Assembly: GCA_029931535.1 (NCBI GenBank)
Contig: JAQPZY010001521.1
Span: 1,313,001-1,377,000, forward strand
Origin: Margaritifera margaritifera
Taxonomy: Eukaryota; Mollusca; Bivalvia; Unionida; Margaritiferidae
DNA length: 64,000 bases
Direction: 5' to 3'
Position 1 is the stretch's first letter, and each line of letters opens with the position of its first letter. Below the pieces are notes generated by a model. It saw nothing but the letters and a program-made list of their open reading frames with translations, was not told the origin of the DNA and searched no databases. The translations under genes and the position numbers were made by a program. Shown here piece by piece: positions 60,876-64,000 of the stretch.

Positions 60876-61152
60876 ACCGGGGAGGATTAAGGCTTTGTGC
60901 GGCCCAGGACACTTCAGCTTGGGTGGCAGGGCACTTAAGATATAGATCTACAAATGCACCCTGAAAGCTGTCCTTAAACTGTCCATTATATGTGTGTAAT
61001 TATTACAGCTATGTTAGGCTAAGTATTAGATGATTTAGACATATATATAGTTTATTTAAACACATGTAATTTTATCCACGGCAACCAGGGGGCCAGATGA
61101 CTAGGGGGGCCCAAGGCACGTGCCCCCTGCGCCCCCATCTTAATCAGGCAAT
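60876..61152. mobile_element. hAT-like MITE
   Basis: 277 bases flanked by a perfect 8-base duplication GTATCAAC (60868-60875 and 61153-61160), the hAT signature. Ends are ACCGGGGAGGATTAAGG and, inverted, ATTGCCTGATTAAGATG, sharing GATTAAG as in hAT termini. More GC-rich than its surroundings. The paralogous site near 55295 lacks it. No transposase. Confidence 0.75.
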
Positions 61153-61484
61153 GTATCAACGTCAACCGTAGTCATTCTCGAAAGTTTTCAAGGTTGACCC
61201 CAATTTGTATACCATTTTATAATTTTTAACGTTTTTACACAATATCTGATGAAAGTTTCATTTTTATATTTTTATTTTCATGAATGTGCGACGGTAATAT
61301 TGCGCCAGTTCATTTGAGAGTCACTAAAGACATGTTGGAGGCTGTCATCAACTTCCATGCATATAGTTTTAATTACTTATTATCATAATACAATATAGTA
61401 GCGATGTAATATTTGACATGTTCGCGACAAAAGATTTTCGTGTTTCTCTCATGGGCAATATATTGCTAACGTTTATTTAAAACG

Positions 61485-61495
<11 letters not shown>

Positions 61496-61560
<65 letters not shown>
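61496..61560. repeat. (TA)n microsatellite
   Basis: About 65 bases of TA in unit 3; the equivalent place in unit 1 (about 55610) has none. Confidence 0.95.
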
Positions 61561-61562
<2 letters not shown>

Positions 61563-63139
61563 TTGCGAAAATCGTGTGACTTACTGTATATGTATCATAC
61601 ACTAATGTGGTTCCAATCACTGTATCCTTATTTAAAAAAAACGAATTTCAAAGATGAAACTCACATTTGTATCGAGATTTGTATTGTTAGGAAGGATCTC
61701 CCAACCCCTGCCCTAAATTGAATGCTTGTGCTTAAGAAATTTTTTTTATTGCTGGCAATGCTGTTCTCTATTACTTAAGAGTGCATAGTAACGAGCAATA
61801 CTATTACAATTGGAATTTGAAATACCCGAGACAACACAGTTTGCGGTGCCATAAATCGTATTAAAGGAATCAACCTATTTCCCCCAATAAAAATGAAACT
61901 GATGTTCGAGATTTTTTTGACACCGGAAAAATGTCAATTCTGCACAGAACTTTAAACCTTATTTTCATCATTTAATAATATATGCTCTAATATAATTATT
62001 GGTAACTAGGAAATTTCAATAAATGAATTTTTAAGATATTGCTTAAATGTTTGTTATATGTGACCAAAGTTCATGCATCTAAGTAAAGTAGTATTGTCAG
62101 AAAATCGATAATTTTTTTTAAATTGAATTACCGGCATGTACATTGTTCTATGTAATATGAACATCAACTCTGTTTTTGTCCTAAATCAAATCAAATAAAC
62201 ACCAGGTTGACAAAACTAAGACAAATATCAGTGGTATGATTTGTTACATTTGTGACTTATCTTCGAATTCATAATAATATCGAAGACATTAGTTTACCAT
62301 TGACCATTATTCAGGGAAGATTTAGGTAAAGCTAGACAAATTATGATTTGTAGGTTTGAATTCGTACTCAGATTTCATCAAAATAATATGTTTGATTGGA
62401 AACTGAGTTTTACTTCGAGCGCAATTCAGTTTAATCCATGCATACCAACAAAGATGGAAATGTGAAATGGGTTGATATCCTCCTTTGTTTTAAACGTTAC
62501 AGCCGTTTTCAAGCTTTAGCTAATTTCAATGTAATTTTGAATGATGAACTCCGTGTGCACACTATTTATATTTGTATACATCTCTGAAGGTGATGTCAAA
62601 CTTTTTATACCATTTTATATGCGGTTCCTTGGGAAATTATTTTATTCTGAAGGAATATATGAGTTTGTTTGCAATCTTTCGTATACATAGTATAAATAAT
62701 CAATTGTTTATTTTTTATTTTTTTATTTCCAACTCCTATCCCGTTCATAAAGTATTTGAGACTTTTTTACCTGAAGTTTTGTCTAAAATATACCCATCGA
62801 ACCATTTGTGAATGTGTATGGAAGTACTTGTTATTATGTATGTGAGAGTGTGCATATTATGCACACTTTTACAAAGTACGAATACTTTTGTAATGTATTT
62901 TACTGTCCCTTTGTCTGTCTATTTGAAACTATTGAAATGTTAGATGTCACTTTACTCATCCTTTACTATGCAACTAATCTACACTTTAAACCCAAATGCA
63001 GCATTATGATCGGAGTGGGGTCCATCACAATGGTTAAATAGCACGCTAAAGAAGTTGTTCTAGTTTCCATTTCTCTGCCTTTGCACACACCCAGACTCTT
63101 TACAACTAATTGCATATCGTAGTTCATTATAATTTTACC

Positions 63140-63620
63140 TAATGTTTTTATTGTTTGAAGCATTTCATGTAAACCGTGATTTTAAGAAACAATCGTGTTC
63201 TGCTTAGATTATACTTTTGATAAGTACGTATTGCATCTGCAACTTCGCATCGGCCTAGTGCCCCCACCGGCACGTCTCTCTTAACCTTTTTCTAGCACTT
63301 AGTTCAAATATTGGTTTATTTGCTGGGTCACCTCAATGTGAAATATTGAGGTCACATGAAATGGAGGAGACCGTATAATTAGTTTTTGCATACGTAGTGT
63401 TGAAGTTACCAAATGAAAACTTCTGAAACAAATCAATGAAGATTCTTTAATTTCTTTTTTCAAATAAATGTCTTGCTAAACATAAAACTTTTACAAACTT
63501 AAATTAAAAATACCAAGGTCTTAGTTCCATATGATCATCATATTATTGAGTTAGAAGTAAGGTTTTAATCTTATTTTATAATATTTTCAGAACTCTGAAC
63601 AAATAATGAAGCAATATGTG
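63140..63620 (+). repeat. Dispersed repeat (matches 26060-26525)
   Basis: GTAAACCGTGATTTTAAGA, GATAAGTACGTATTGCATC and CATCGGCCTAGTGCCCCCAC parallel the 26060 copy. Not coding. Confidence 0.65.
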
Positions 63621-64000
63621 AAAAATGCTATGTGTGTATTTATTTTCACAAACTGATTAAACATCCTTGTGTCATAAATGTTTCGCAAATACTTTTTAAA
63701 CAAAAATTTATATCAGAGTATGTTCTCAGATGTGTGTGTATTTGTGTACGTATGGTATGAGAACGTCATCGCTAATTATTCTGTTATGATTTTTTCTTTT
63801 ACTTGTCCTGTATAGGATTTCAGCATTGTCTATATTTCGGTCATCAATTTTGGCTACATATATAAAGAAGAAGTTAAAACACTCTACCATATTAGCATCT
63901 GTAAGTGCGGTACCACTAGTTAAGTCTTTAGCGTAATGAAGGGGTGGTATGGTACTCAACATGTTTTATTTTATTAGATATGAGATTCATGCCCAATATT
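63621..64000. other. Window end, no gene supported
   Basis: The minus frame at 63726-63962 reads MLSTIPPLHYAKDLTSGTAL and may be a transposon relic, but nothing identifies it. Confidence 0.35.

Larger units (their letters stand above)
60651..63045 (+). repeat. Duplicated unit 3 flank
   Basis: Collinear with 55092-56745 apart from the hAT-like insertion at 60876 and a (TA)n array at 61496-61560. Contains the ATAAAGTATTTGAG end block at about 62747. Confidence 0.7.

Overview
This is an AT-rich eukaryotic (animal) window. Genes are split by GT-AG introns, long intergenic stretches are packed with (TA)n, (GA)n, (ATT)n and (GT)n microsatellites, and many decayed transposons are present. Penelope-like elements, Polinton-type integrase relics and LINE fragments, together with a reprolysin-like metalloprotease, suggest a marine lophotrochozoan, most likely a cephalopod mollusc. 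That assignment is inference, not proof. No rRNA, tRNA, bacterial operon or CRISPR structure was seen.

Host genes. (1) Bases 19-7223 (+) hold the last four coding exons of a zinc metalloprotease (M12B/ADAMTS-like). They cover the end of the catalytic domain with its Met-turn, an ADAM cysteine-rich domain, and a last exon with a Thr/Pro mucin-like repeat and a Cys-rich tail. The last exon has an apparent one-base frame break at a C run. (2) Bases 53255-55091 (+) hold three well-spliced coding exons of a small secreted protein. Exon phases (1,0,0) and predicted helices recall long-chain helical cytokines of the IL-6/LIF type. Its initiator exon is not certain. Its 3' flank is repeated twice more downstream (about 59000-59700 and 60340-63045), and the last copy carries a broken relic of the final exon.

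Transposon territory. 9056-9805, 45285-46023 and 57096-57847 are three copies of one solo LTR (TG...CA ends, 4-bp target duplications). 10620-11450 is a large foldback satellite. 13830-14407 is a Polinton/Maverick-type integrase plus chromodomain relic. 15436-16598 (-) holds exons of a transposon-linked PHD-finger protein. Two related Penelope-like elements (about 16677-20005 and 40465-48330) carry RT and GIY-YIG remains, and both contain the same nested hairpin MITE. 20006-25157 is a long decayed gene of a widespread PIN-like transposon family. 35180-36090 is a LINE ORF2 fragment. 44495-46151 (-) is a CCHC zinc-knuckle ORF1 relic cut by one of the LTRs. 60876-61152 is a hAT-like MITE with 8-bp target duplications, with an empty site visible in the paralogous unit.

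The remaining sequence (about 2100-6800, 11450-13640, 25160-35100 apart from repeats, 37000-40460 and 48340-52700) shows no gene I can support.
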